Positions 20,223-30,399 are shown, counted from the stretch's first letter. The stretch is 64,000 bases of DNA from Methylobacter sp. (GCA_030684815.1 JAUXXQ010000140.1:57817-121816), one strand, 5' to 3'. Made by a program: numbers and translations. The notes: a model not told the origin generated them from the sequence alone.

Positions 20223-21047
20223 CTACAAACAAAATTCAAGCTGGCTGATGTGTTGATCGAGCCAGACTAAAACATCTTTGCCCTTATGGAATTGCAGCTG
20301 ATTCCATGCAAGCTCAGGGCTGTCACTTAACAATTCCCAGCGGGACAGCTGGTTTTTTAGCTGTCCCTGTTCACTGGCCGTAAAATGATAGCGCCGTGTC
20401 AGCGCGTCAAACTGTGCCGGTTCCGGTGTACTAATCAATTTCGCTAGCGCGCTTAATTCACCCAGCAGGGCTTCAATCGTCGCAAGCTGTGCGGCGATTA
20501 AGGCTTCAACCTGTTTGGGTTGGATATTTTCTGCCGGCGACAAGGCATTATCCGAAATAACTTTCAGGCACTGGACTAATTCGCCTGAGGTAAAGCGCAC
20601 AGCGGTTTCATAAAAGGCCGACGCTTCCATATCGCACAGCGCTTCACTGTGATAACTAAGCTGCGGTCTTGATGCGGTTTCGATAGCGGCAGTGGGGCAG
20701 GGCGGGGTAAAAACCAGCGGCGGATAATGGTTTTTTTGGCTGTCAAGGTCGGTGATTTTGTCGGTTAAAAACAGTGCGCCCAGCGCATGGTGCTGATGTC
20801 CGGCAATGCCGATATTAAGCAGCACCGGTGACTCACTCCCGGCAAACAAGGCTTGGGTGTAAGCGACGCCCGCCGCCATTGCGCTTTTGCCCAGCCCGGT
20901 TACGGTCAGGCAAAGATCGCTATTAAGATAAACCGCAAACGGCTGTACCGTAGTGTCTTTTTTTAACTTGAAATGCGTAACTAGCGGCTTGGCTTCGCAG
21001 GGCAAGGCGGCGTAAATAAAAAGGCGGGGCGGATTTTGCCGGTTCAT
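20223..21047 (-). CDS. Nucleoside phosphorylase-like (PNP_UDP superfamily) protein with C-terminal extension
   Basis: TGLGKSAMAAGVAYT, LLNIGIAGH, CDMEASAFYETA. Confidence 0.65.
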   Translation of the reverse strand: MNRQNPPRLFIYAALPCEAKPLVTHFKLKKDTTVQPFAVYLNSDLCLTVTGLGKSAMAAGVAYTQALFAGSESPVLLNIGIAGHQHHALGALFLTDKITDLDSQKNHYPPLVFTPPCPTAAIETASRPQLSYHSEALCDMEASAFYETAVRFTSGELVQCLKVISDNALSPAENIQPKQVEALIAAQLATIEALLGELSALAKLISTPEPAQFDALTRRYHFTASEQGQLKNQLSRWELLSDSPELAWNQLQFHKGKDVLVWLDQHISQLEFCL

Positions 21048-21064
21048 TGAGGTATAAAGACTGT

Positions 21065-22048
21065 TTATTTACCCTGTATCACATGAAAAGCATCGGCATA
21101 AATGTCGCTCATGGACGCGCCTTTCATAAACGCCATGCGTTTGGTCTGATTGACCATGTCCGGATGCCCGCACAGAAAAACCCGCCATCCGCTTAAGGAT
21201 TCGGTAGACGATAGCGCGATGTCATGGGCGCGGCCACGGGCATGAGTTGAATCGCCGTCTGCGCCTGAAACACAGGGCGTGTAGTGAACGTTAGCGAATT
21301 TTTCCGCCAGTTCGCGCATTTCATCGATGAAATACAGGCCGTTAAGATCGCGGCTGCCATGAAATAAATGAATGGGGCCTGTATGCCCTTGCGCCAAGGC
21401 GTCGGCCAGAATGCCGTAAAGCGGCGCCAAGCCGCTGCCGGTTCCGACCAGCATTAACGGTTGTTCCGCACGTCCGGGCAGATAATGGCAAGTGCCTTGC
21501 GCTTCCGATAACATTAAGCGTTCGCCTACGACTAATTCGTCATGTACCCAGTTGCTAAATTGGCCGTCCGGCAGGCGGCGGATATGAAATTCCAAGATGT
21601 TTTGGTGCTGCGGGATGTTTGCAATCGAATAACTGCGGGTTAAGCCATCAAGCCGTTTTAGATTGACAAACTGACCGGCAAAAAAATTAAACGGGGTTTG
21701 GTATTCGACCACCAGCCTTATGATGTCAGGCGTCAGGCGCTGTTTTTGGGTCACCACGGCTTCAATGCTGGCGCCTTGTTGGTTAGGCAGTGCAACCGTC
21801 ATATCCTGTTCGGGATGGCAAATGCACGCCAAAAAATAGTTCTGCTTTTGCAGGGTATCTTTCAGCCCGGTTTGGGCTGGAGCAGGTGGAGGGTTATCAA
21901 GGCTGCGCATCATGCAGGCTTGGCAAAGACCTTGGCGGCAACCGTTCGGTATGCGCACGTTTTCCCTTAGCAGGGTTTCCAGTACGGTTTCATCCGGTTG
22001 GCAGGAAAATGTTGATTCGCCAATGGTTATGTTTTGCATGGTCTCCAC
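21065..22048 (-). CDS. 2Fe-2S ferredoxin/FAD/NAD(P)H oxidoreductase
   Basis: CRQGLCQAC...C plant-type ferredoxin, RSYSIAN, LMLVGTGSGLAPLYGI; real start may be 22039. Confidence 0.88.
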   Translation of the reverse strand: METMQNITIGESTFSCQPDETVLETLLRENVRIPNGCRQGLCQACMMRSLDNPPPAPAQTGLKDTLQKQNYFLACICHPEQDMTVALPNQQGASIEAVVTQKQRLTPDIIRLVVEYQTPFNFFAGQFVNLKRLDGLTRSYSIANIPQHQNILEFHIRRLPDGQFSNWVHDELVVGERLMLSEAQGTCHYLPGRAEQPLMLVGTGSGLAPLYGILADALAQGHTGPIHLFHGSRDLNGLYFIDEMRELAEKFANVHYTPCVSGADGDSTHARGRAHDIALSSTESLSGWRVFLCGHPDMVNQTKRMAFMKGASMSDIYADAFHVIQGK

Positions 22049-22060
22049 CTGGTATTTCAG

Positions 22061-22447
22061 TTATTTGCCTAAGATGTCTTTGCGTGTGCTTTCGGCAATG
22101 GCGGCTGCTTGGGCAATCAAGTCTGCCGGTACATTCAGCTCGGTTAAGGTAGCGCCTAGGTGTTCCATAACGGCATCGAAATGGCTATCATTTAAGCCCA
22201 TTTTGACCAGGTGCGCGTGAGCGGTGCGCATATCTGTGCCGCTGTAATTATTAGGGCCGCCAAACGCCATAGTTAAAAAAGCCTTTTGTTTGGCCGCTTG
22301 TTTTTCCATGTCGGAATTGTCGAAAAAACGGTTAATGCGGTAATCCGACAATACTTTGCGGTAAAAAATATCGACGGCGGCATTAACGGCGGCTTCCCCA
22401 CCGAGTTTTTCATACAATGATTGGCTTGATTCTTGTGATTCGCTCAT
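22061..22447 (-). CDS. Truncated haemoglobin (group 1-like)
   Basis: LYEKLGGEAAVNAAVDIFYRKVL, FLTMAFGGP; start MSESQE at 22447. Confidence 0.88.
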   Translation of the reverse strand: MSESQESSQSLYEKLGGEAAVNAAVDIFYRKVLSDYRINRFFDNSDMEKQAAKQKAFLTMAFGGPNNYSGTDMRTAHAHLVKMGLNDSHFDAVMEHLGATLTELNVPADLIAQAAAIAESTRKDILGK

Positions 22448-22536
22448 TATTGTCTCCAGTAAGTGTTGGGTCATTATTGTTATTTAAGCAAATGTGCTCG
22501 GACGAAAGTTTATAACAACAGAGCAATTTATGCTAT

Positions 22537-22558
22537 ATAAAACTTTTAAAAGTTATAT
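22537..22558. promoter_or_regulatory. Candidate operator palindrome between trHb operon and regulator
   Basis: aacttttaaaagtt perfect 14-mer core, extended with one mismatch. Confidence 0.4.
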
Positions 22559-22600
22559 GTGTCATAATTAGCTATTGCTCAACTAAGCGCCATAACGAAA

Positions 22601-23236
22601 ATGATGAATCCAGAAATACCTCAAAAAATAAGTGCCCGTCAGCATCAAATACTTGAACACTTGCTGGAAAACAGAAAAGGCTTGAGTGTCGATGAGCTGG
22701 CGAAAGCGCTGGATATTTCAAGAACCGGTGTGCAGCAGCATTTTGTTGTGCTTGAACGCGATGGCTACATTAAAAAAAGTATGCTCAACAAAACCGGCGG
22801 GCGGCCAGTGACAATTTATGTCATCACCGATAAGGGCAACAACTATTTTCCTAAGCAATATGCCTGGTTTTCGGCGTTAGTTCTTGGTGATTTACAGCAG
22901 GAAATGGGCGCAGAACGTTTTAAAGCCTATATGCAAAAACTGGGGCGCAATTTGGCCGATAAGTTGCGTGAGCGGTTTGACGGGAAAGGCTTGGACGAAC
23001 GTGTCGACGAGCTAGTTGCGATCATGGCAGGCCTTGGCTTTCAAGTGCAAGTGGAGTTGGATGCCGAAAACTTGCATATTAAGGCGTCTAATTGCGTTTA
23101 TCACGATTTGGCACAGCAGCATCATGAGATTTGCGCGTTTGATCTGGCGTTAATGTCATCGTTACTGGATAAGGATGTTGAGCCGTTAAAGTGTATGGCT
23201 GAGGGCGATTGCCATTGTCGTTTTAAAATAAAGTAG
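22601..23236 (+). CDS. Winged-helix regulator with C-terminal Cys cluster (SufR-like, putative Fe-S sensor)
   Basis: HTH LSVDELAKALDISRTGVQQHFVVLERDGYI; Cys at ASNCVYHDL..HEICAFD..KCMAEGDCHCRF. Confidence 0.8.
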   Translation: MMNPEIPQKISARQHQILEHLLENRKGLSVDELAKALDISRTGVQQHFVVLERDGYIKKSMLNKTGGRPVTIYVITDKGNNYFPKQYAWFSALVLGDLQQEMGAERFKAYMQKLGRNLADKLRERFDGKGLDERVDELVAIMAGLGFQVQVELDAENLHIKASNCVYHDLAQQHHEICAFDLALMSSLLDKDVEPLKCMAEGDCHCRFKIK

Positions 23237-23264
23237 GTGGAGGTAATTTATTGAGTTTTGAACC

Positions 23265-24077
23265 TCACTCATAGCGTTCAATCAGTCGCTGGTAGTAGTC
23301 AGCCTCATCGGTTTTGCCTCGTTTGCTCACGCCGTTTAAATAAATCGCCGCTTTTTTTAGCAACATCGCTACCGCCGCCTGCTGATTCTGTTCGGACAAT
23401 TGCCCGCCATCGATAATTTTTTGCAAGGCGCTGATGCGAAATCGATCCATGCCCCAGAAGGCCATTGATAACTGGTCTTCATGGCCGCCATGCTTGTTTA
23501 TTTGCGGCTGTGCAACCAATAAAACCGGGTAATTTGCCGCGATTCTGAGCCACAGGTCGTAGTCCTCGCAGGCTGGAAGGGTGGTGTCGAACACGCCAAT
23601 ATCATGCAATACCGAACGCTTTATTAATAAAGTCGACGGCGATACTGCACACAGCGGCAGGCACTGGTTAAATATCCAGCCGCCGCTTTTGGCATATTTT
23701 TTGGGGACGCGAACCTGAACGCCATGACGTATCCAGTTTTCTTCGGTGTGGCAAATTTTGTAGTCAGGATGAGCGGATAATGCCGCCTTTTGCGTGGCCA
23801 GTTTTTCCGGTAGCCATTCATCATCAGAATCCAGAAAAGCCAGCCAGTTGCCGCTGCTCTGTTCTATGCCGCGATTGCGCGCCGCACTGACGCCGTTATT
23901 TTCCTGATAGCAATAAGCCACTTGAGGAAATTCGCGGTGCAGCATCTGTTCAGTGCCATCGGTCGAACCGTCGTCAATGACGGTGATTTCGGTTGGTAAT
24001 AAGGTTTGCGCATACACCGACAATAGCGCCCGCCGCAACAAATCGCGGCGGTTGTAGCTGGGGATAATGACGGAAAT
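23265..24077 (-). CDS. Family 2 glycosyltransferase; N-terminal strand in frame but without canonical start codon
   Basis: Upstream of tracked start (24041) the frame reads NISVIIPSYNRRDLL; VIDDGSTDGT, FLDSDDEW. The 24077 boundary is provisional (ATT). Confidence 0.75.
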   Translation of the reverse strand: MSVIIPSYNRRDLLRRALLSVYAQTLLPTEITVIDDGSTDGTEQMLHREFPQVAYCYQENNGVSAARNRGIEQSSGNWLAFLDSDDEWLPEKLATQKAALSAHPDYKICHTEENWIRHGVQVRVPKKYAKSGGWIFNQCLPLCAVSPSTLLIKRSVLHDIGVFDTTLPACEDYDLWLRIAANYPVLLVAQPQINKHGGHEDQLSMAFWGMDRFRISALQKIIDGGQLSEQNQQAAVAMLLKKAAIYLNGVSKRGKTDEADYYQRLIERYE

Positions 24078-24158
24078 GTTGATGCTGTTGCCTTGCTGCG
24101 TAGATGCCGCCCCTGTTATAAAAACAAGGGCGACGAGGTGGGGGGTAATTCATTTACC

Positions 24159-26156
24159 TTAACATTTTTTGCCTTTGCAGGTGCTCGCTGAGGAGGTGAC
24201 GGTCACTTCTTGCCAGGCACTCCAGGTGGAATTGCCGGCATCATTCGATGCCCGTATTTGGTAGCGGAAGGTACCGGTGCCGGAATTGTCCGTATAAGAT
24301 GTGCCGCTTCCTGCGTAAACCAAGTTCAGGCTCGACCAAGCATTCCGTTTGCTGTTGAAGCTTTCCCGCTGTATTTGATATTGAGTCGCGTTATCTGCTG
24401 CAGACCAGTTGAGCTGTGCCTGGCTGTTTTGCAGATCGGTAGCCGTCAAGCCGACAGGTGTTGTTGGTATCGCCAACTGCTCTAATGTGCCTGCTTCAAT
24501 AGCATTTGAAAACTCCGAATCGCCGCTGTTATTAACCGCTTTTACCCGGTAAAAGTAAGTGCTGCCGGGCGTTAGGTTGCCATCTAAATGGGTCGTGGTA
24601 TTCGCAGTGACAACTGCTAACGGCTGCCAAACATTAGCATCGGGGCTGCGTTCAATAGCGAATTGGCTTTCATTGTCGGAATTATCTTGCCAATCGAGCT
24701 TAATTTGGCTGGAAGATTGTGCTGTCCCGGTCAAGTTAGACGGCGCTAATGGCGCTATTTCAGTTACTGGTTGTGCCAAGCTTAAAAGAGTTGCTTCCGC
24801 ATCGGCTATGCCTGAGCCGCAAAGCGTACAAGTAGAGGGGAACGGGCGGGCATTGGCTTTAATGCTCGCTTCTACGGCGGCCGGTGTTAATGTCGGATCT
24901 TGGCTTAGCATCAGTCCGGCCAATCCCGCGATATGGGGCGTAGCCATGGAGGTTCCTGACATGTAATAGTAACCGTGTGTTGTTGGCGTTGTCGTGCCAT
25001 CGTTTCTGGTTGATACAATACTCACACCAGGCGCGGCAACGTCAACAACATTGCCGTAATTGGAAAAAGATGCTTTTGCGCCATTTTTATCGGTTGCGGC
25101 AACAGCAATAACCCCATTACAGTTTGACGGTGTGTGATTGACGGCATCAACATTGCTGTTCCCGGCGGCTGCAACGACAGTAGCGCCGCGTTGATTCGCG
25201 CCGTTGATTGCATTTTGAAAAGTGGCGCCGCATTGCCCGGATCCGCCCAAACTCATATTAATGACCCGTGCCGGATAAGTATTGGCTGGGACCCCAGGTA
25301 CAGTGCCGCCGGCCGCCCAAACAATCGCGTCAGATATATCGGATAAATACCCCCCGCATTTTCCTAGCACCCTGAGCGGCAACACTTTTGCGCCAAAAGC
25401 CACGCCGACCACGCCGGTCGTATTGGCCACTGCGGCGATAGTGCCTGCAACATGAGTGCCGTGCCAGCTGGACGAGGTTGCAGGCGAACCGCTGGCACAT
25501 TCATCTTTGGCTGTCCAGTCGCCAGGGTCGCGGGCATCGCTGTCGCGGCCATTGCCATCGTTGGCAATAAAAGTATCGCTGATGAAGTCATAGCCGCCGA
25601 CAATATTGCCCAGTAAATCAGGATGGTCGGTGTAACCGGTATCTAGGACGGCAATAACTGCACCGTTACCGTGACTGATGTCCCAAGCGACCGGTAAGTT
25701 TAGGCCGCCTGTCGGCTCAAAATAATGCCATTGGTAATCATATAACGCATCCTTTGGCGTGAAGTTGGCGGTCAGCAGGACATCCGGTTCGATATAGCTG
25801 ACTGTTGGGCGGCGGGCGAATGCGCGCATCAGTTTTTCCGCATCGGCTTTGGCTAAAGCCTGGTCGCTGTGAATGACAAAAGCCCCGGCAACGCCGAGTT
25901 GCCGTTGCAACTGGATGCCAACGCCCACGTCTGCGGCAACAACGTCCAATTCGGCCAATAATTGCGCAACATCACGCCGCTGAGGGCTGTCCGCTGCAAA
26001 ATGCACGATGAAGTTTTGATAGTCCGGTTGATTGTTCAGCGAGGATAAATTAATCTTGTTGGCAATAGTGTTGTTCGCATTTGGTGGTGTCGCGGCTTGC
26101 GCGTAAAGCGGTGGCAGCGCAAAAATGCCAGCCAATCCTAAAATAAGTGCTTTCAT
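24159..26156 (-). CDS. Secreted subtilisin-like S8 serine peptidase with two FN3-like C-terminal domains
   Basis: Catalytic LDTGYTDH, HGTHVAGT, SGTSMATPH; signal peptide; FN3-like repeats. Confidence 0.93.
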   Translation of the reverse strand: MKALILGLAGIFALPPLYAQAATPPNANNTIANKINLSSLNNQPDYQNFIVHFAADSPQRRDVAQLLAELDVVAADVGVGIQLQRQLGVAGAFVIHSDQALAKADAEKLMRAFARRPTVSYIEPDVLLTANFTPKDALYDYQWHYFEPTGGLNLPVAWDISHGNGAVIAVLDTGYTDHPDLLGNIVGGYDFISDTFIANDGNGRDSDARDPGDWTAKDECASGSPATSSSWHGTHVAGTIAAVANTTGVVGVAFGAKVLPLRVLGKCGGYLSDISDAIVWAAGGTVPGVPANTYPARVINMSLGGSGQCGATFQNAINGANQRGATVVAAAGNSNVDAVNHTPSNCNGVIAVAATDKNGAKASFSNYGNVVDVAAPGVSIVSTRNDGTTTPTTHGYYYMSGTSMATPHIAGLAGLMLSQDPTLTPAAVEASIKANARPFPSTCTLCGSGIADAEATLLSLAQPVTEIAPLAPSNLTGTAQSSSQIKLDWQDNSDNESQFAIERSPDANVWQPLAVVTANTTTHLDGNLTPGSTYFYRVKAVNNSGDSEFSNAIEAGTLEQLAIPTTPVGLTATDLQNSQAQLNWSAADNATQYQIQRESFNSKRNAWSSLNLVYAGSGTSYTDNSGTGTFRYQIRASNDAGNSTWSAWQEVTVTSSASTCKGKKC

Positions 26157-26336
26157 TTTTTTTGATCTCCTAAAATTAATCAGTTTGCTGATTATTATGA
26201 TGGTTTTATTGTACCAAGCCTAGACCCGATACCTTTATTCGGCAATGATAACCGGCTAACGAATTTTTTTGTTAATGCATATCCTAAGGCAACTCGCAAA
26301 AAATAAACCACCACAGATTCACAGATTGAACATAAA

Positions 26337-26458
26337 GTAACGCGCAAAAAATATTCCACACTATTCTCACGATAGTTGGAGTCCAAAGCTGGCTTTAGCT
26401 GTTGAAATCTAGCTTTAAACTCCGACAAGGGCGGCGGGTGTTGTTTTTTGCGCGTTAC
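26337..26458. repeat. MITE-like element with perfect 15-bp inverted repeats
   Basis: gtaacgcgcaaaaaa (26337-26351) / ttttttgcgcgttac (26444-26458); imperfect internal inverted repeat ttggagtccaaagct / agctttaaactccga. Confidence 0.75.
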
Positions 26459-26486
26459 CTAACCTAACCTATTCAGGAGAAGCCCC

Positions 26487-27605
26487 ATGCTCATCGGACT
26501 ACCCAAAGAAATTAAAGACAACGAATACCGTGTCGGCCTGACGCCAAGTTCGGTCAAAGCCTTGACTCGCCATGGCCATCAGGTGCGGGTGCAAAGCGGT
26601 GCAGGCGAGGGCAGCGCTATTTCGGATGAAGAATACCGCGCTGTCGGTGCCGACATCGTGCCCAACGCCGAAGATGCTTGGGCAGCAGAATTAGTGGTTA
26701 AGGTTAAGGAACCGGTCGCCTCGGAATATCACTTCTTGCGCCAAAGTTTGTTGCTGTTTACTTACTTGCATTTGGCGTCGGATAAGGCGCTGACTGACGC
26801 GCTGCTGGCCAGTGGAACCACCGGTATCGCCTACGAAACAGTGCAAACCGAAGACGGCAGTTTGCCGTTATTAATGCCGATGAGCGAGGTCGCCGGGCGC
26901 ATGGCGACCCAAGCTGGCGCTACCCATTTACAAAAATCGCATGGCGGCCGTGGCGTCTTAATGGGCGGGGTGCCGGGCGTTGTCCCCGCTAATGTCGTCA
27001 TTCTCGGCGCCGGTATCGTCGGCACTAATGCTGCGCGTGTCGCCGTCGGTTTGGGCGCGCAGGTCACTGTGCTGGACATCAGCCATGCCCGCTTAAAATA
27101 TTTGGATGATCTTTATCGGGGGCAACTGCAAACCCGTATCAGCAATGAATTGGTCATAGAAGAACTTATCGCCGCTGCCGATTTGGTCATTGGCGCTATT
27201 TTAATTCCCGGCGGACGGGCGCCCTGGCTGATTACCCGCAACATGCTGCCAGCGATGCGCAAAGGCGCGGTCATCGTTGATGTGGCCGTCGATCAGGGCG
27301 GTTGCGTGGAGACGACGCGCCCGACCACGCACAGCCATCCGACGTATGAAATCGACGGCGTGCTGCATTATTGCGTCGCCAACATGCCCGGCGCAGTGCC
27401 GCGCACCAGCACGTTTGCGTTGAACAACCAAACCGCAGGCTATGTGTTGCGGCTGGCCAATGAAGGCCTGGATGCGCTGCGTAACGATGCAGTCTTGCAA
27501 CGGGGGCTGAATACCTATCGGGGCGCACTGACTTATCCTGCTGTCGCGGCGGCATTCGGCCTGAAACACACCGATCCGGCACAGGCGCTAACAATCTTTC
27601 AGTAA
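26487..27605 (+). CDS. ald: Alanine dehydrogenase
   Basis: [43 protein letters not shown]. Confidence 0.95.
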   Translation: MLIGLPKEIKDNEYRVGLTPSSVKALTRHGHQVRVQSGAGEGSAISDEEYRAVGADIVPNAEDAWAAELVVKVKEPVASEYHFLRQSLLLFTYLHLASDKALTDALLASGTTGIAYETVQTEDGSLPLLMPMSEVAGRMATQAGATHLQKSHGGRGVLMGGVPGVVPANVVILGAGIVGTNAARVAVGLGAQVTVLDISHARLKYLDDLYRGQLQTRISNELVIEELIAAADLVIGAILIPGGRAPWLITRNMLPAMRKGAVIVDVAVDQGGCVETTRPTTHSHPTYEIDGVLHYCVANMPGAVPRTSTFALNNQTAGYVLRLANEGLDALRNDAVLQRGLNTYRGALTYPAVAAAFGLKHTDPAQALTIFQ

Positions 27606-28895
27606 ACGGTCTTGCCCTGAACTTTCCAGCCATTTTTCGGCGTTGTTAATCAGATCAGTGAACACGGTGTCCTGTTTGAGATCGGGCAACTTATTTTCGC
27701 CGCAGCGCTCCAGCGCATTGAGCACAAAAGCAACGCCTAAGCGATTAATGTCGACAGCGGGCAGATAGACATGCTCATCCTCGTCAGTTGTTAAGCCGAG
27801 CAGGACATGGCTCGCCACCAAAAAATCCAGCAGTGGCTGGATGATAGTTTTTGAAGCCTGCAAATTTACACCAATATTTTCGGCGGTCAGCGGCCTGCCT
27901 GCACTCACCGTATTCAGCACAATCAGGCGGGTGATTTGCAGGGCAATGATTTTTTTTAAGGCAAAACTTAAGGCCGGAAATTGATTGTTATGCCGGCAAC
28001 TATCGTAATTTTGCAAATAAAAAGCCATTTCGCAGCCGAATAAAACAATCATCCAGCCGATTTGCACCCAAATTACAAATAACGGCAACGCGGCAAGGCT
28101 GCCGTAAATCGCGCTATGGCTGGACACGCCAATCTGTAGGCTCAGATAGAGCCATTGGATAAAATGGTACAAAATCCCGGTGACCACACCGGCAACAATG
28201 CCTGCCTTATAGTTGACCTTATGGTTGGGGATAAAAATAAAAGTGATTGAAAACAAGCCTATCATTAGCAATAACGGCGAATAACTCAACGCACCCAGTA
28301 ATACCCTTTCGCCAAATTTCGGCAACGCAATGACAGTGCCCAGCGACATGAGTTGAGTCTTGACGAAAACGGTGATACTGCCCGCCAAGATCAATAAAAC
28401 CGGGGCCAGCAACATGAAAGACAGGTAATCGCTTAATTTCCGGCTCAGCGTCCTGCCTTTGCTGACTTTCCAAATATAATTGAACGATTCCTCGATATTG
28501 CTGATCATGTTGATCACTGTCCACAGTAACACCACCACGCCAATCCCAGCAACCACGCCGCCTTCGGTGTTTGCCAGCAGTTTTTGCGCAAAGCCGATCA
28601 AGGTGATCACGGTGGCATCCTGATGGGGTATTTGTTCCAGCAGCTGTTGTTCGAGCATTTTTTCCAGGCCGAAGCCTTTGGCGATGCCAAACAGCATGGC
28701 AATGATCGGCACCACAGCCAACAAGGTATAAAGTGTTAACGCGGAAGCACGCAATTGGCACAGGTCGCGGGTAAACCCTTGGATAGCCAATAACACTGTT
28801 TTTAACGTCTTCAGCAATGCGGCTTTAGGCGCGGGGAGTTCGTTTTCCGGCAGTTGCCAAATAGTGTCCTTAAAAAAATTTAGTATATTGACCAT
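27588..28895 (-). CDS. YihY/BrkB family inner-membrane protein
   Basis: 435 aa; [29 protein letters not shown]; convergent overlap with ald. Confidence 0.88.
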   Translation of the reverse strand: MVNILNFFKDTIWQLPENELPAPKAALLKTLKTVLLAIQGFTRDLCQLRASALTLYTLLAVVPIIAMLFGIAKGFGLEKMLEQQLLEQIPHQDATVITLIGFAQKLLANTEGGVVAGIGVVVLLWTVINMISNIEESFNYIWKVSKGRTLSRKLSDYLSFMLLAPVLLILAGSITVFVKTQLMSLGTVIALPKFGERVLLGALSYSPLLLMIGLFSITFIFIPNHKVNYKAGIVAGVVTGILYHFIQWLYLSLQIGVSSHSAIYGSLAALPLFVIWVQIGWMIVLFGCEMAFYLQNYDSCRHNNQFPALSFALKKIIALQITRLIVLNTVSAGRPLTAENIGVNLQASKTIIQPLLDFLVASHVLLGLTTDEDEHVYLPAVDINRLGVAFVLNALERCGENKLPDLKQDTVFTDLINNAEKWLESSGQDRLLKDC

Positions 28896-29057
28896 TAATT
28901 CCCGCTACGGTTGCCATTACCCTTGTTGGGCAATAGTTAAAAAAACTTTAGTCGGGATGTTAATGGCCGCTAACAGCCTGTGTAAATGTTTATTTTCTTT
29001 TGGCAAAAGAATCTGAATACTTATGGTTTTTGCAGTCATTTTAATTAGGAGTATGTT

Positions 29058-29735
29058 ATGGAAATTAAAACAGGCCAATCGCCGGTTTATAGCGCCAAAC
29101 CGGTTAAGCAGGGTAACGCAAATTTTGGTGCGCAGGTATCGGCACGGGCGCATGAGAAAAAAACCGAAGACGTGCAGGAACGCACGCCTTTCGGCGCGGA
29201 AGTGTCGGCGCAGGCAAAAAAAACCGATCAAGCGCCGGAATCGGCCGCAGTTACGGCCAAGCGGCAATTAAACCAAAGTATTTTGCAAGCCTCGCTGGAT
29301 GTCAGTCTGAGCGCAGGTAATGAGCCGATGTCGCTGTTGCTGAAGACGGCGATAGAAGGCGTCAATAAGGAACTTGAAGGCGAGCTAGGCGCTAATGCCA
29401 TTCAAAACGCTTATGATTCCGGTATTGATGTGTCGCCGCAGGCCACGGCCGACCGTATCGTGCAAATGAGCACGGCTTTTTTTGACAAATACCATGCCAA
29501 TCATAAAGACCTTAGTGTTGACGATGCCTTGAAGTCGTTTACCGAGTTGATAGGTAAGGGTATTGATAAGGGTTTTAAGGAAGCCCGGGATATTTTGGGT
29601 GGCCTTGGCGTACTGGATCATGGCGATATAGGTAAAAATATTGATGCCACTTATGAGCTGGTGCAAAAAGGCCTGCAGGCCTTTGTTGAAAATTATAAAA
29701 AGCCCGGGGTGGCAACGGCTGATACTTCAACATAA
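29058..29735 (+). CDS. DUF5610-like protein
   Basis: 225 aa; SILQASLDVSLSAGNEPMSLLLKTAIEGVN... DISPQATADRIVQMSTAFF-type region. Confidence 0.7.
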   Translation: MEIKTGQSPVYSAKPVKQGNANFGAQVSARAHEKKTEDVQERTPFGAEVSAQAKKTDQAPESAAVTAKRQLNQSILQASLDVSLSAGNEPMSLLLKTAIEGVNKELEGELGANAIQNAYDSGIDVSPQATADRIVQMSTAFFDKYHANHKDLSVDDALKSFTELIGKGIDKGFKEARDILGGLGVLDHGDIGKNIDATYELVQKGLQAFVENYKKPGVATADTST

Positions 29736-29832
29736 GTGGCGAGACAATGTTACGCTGTGTTTGACAATGCTCTAACTGACTTGTGCGTAAACTGGACAGG
29801 TGACTATTAACGTTTTACCGGGATTAAGAATT

Positions 29833-30366
29833 ATGCAGTTATTCACTTTGAAAACGGGCTTCACCTTGGCGCTTGCCATCAGCGCAATGTTGGCCATGAA
29901 TCCGGCCTTTGCCGACAAGCCAGGGAAGGGCGGTCATGATAAAGCACAGAAACAGCAAAAACATAGCGGAAAAGGAAAGCACAAGAAAGCCCATAGTAAA
30001 AAGCATGATGCCCGGTCGGCCCAGAGACAAGCGGCGGGCTTTAAACCGCAACGCTATTTTGACGACAGGCAACGGACTGTAATTCAAAATTATTATGTCG
30101 AGCAGTTTCGTAGCGGCTCTTGCCCGCCGGGATTGGTCAAGAAGCAAAATGGCTGTCTGCCGCCGGGACAGGCAAAGCAATGGACTGTAGGTCGTCCTTT
30201 GCCGCGTGAGGTGATTTATTATGAGCTGCCGCCGACGGTTATTACCCAGCTAGGGCCACCACCTCAACCCGACTACCGTTATGTACGGGTAGGCGATGAT
30301 GTTTTGTTAATAACCCGTGCAACGGGCTTGATCATAGATGCTATTCAGGGCTTGAATTGGCGTTAG
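29833..30366 (+). CDS. CigR/RcnB-like secreted basic protein
   Basis: Signal peptide ending AFADKPGKGG; SCPPGLVKKQNGCLPPGQAKQW; start MQLFTLK at 29833. Confidence 0.75.
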   Translation: MQLFTLKTGFTLALAISAMLAMNPAFADKPGKGGHDKAQKQQKHSGKGKHKKAHSKKHDARSAQRQAAGFKPQRYFDDRQRTVIQNYYVEQFRSGSCPPGLVKKQNGCLPPGQAKQWTVGRPLPREVIYYELPPTVITQLGPPPQPDYRYVRVGDDVLLITRATGLIIDAIQGLNWR

Positions 30367-30399
30367 GGGATTTTTTACATCGTTTCCACTTCAGACATA

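Noticed and set aside
26195-26428. 77-aa minus-strand ORF containing YFLRV repeats
   Set aside because: Lies over the 26337-26458 inverted-repeat element; no coding signature
28219-28761. 180-aa alternate-frame ORF inside the YihY-family gene
   Set aside because: Overlaps a convincing conserved membrane protein in another frame
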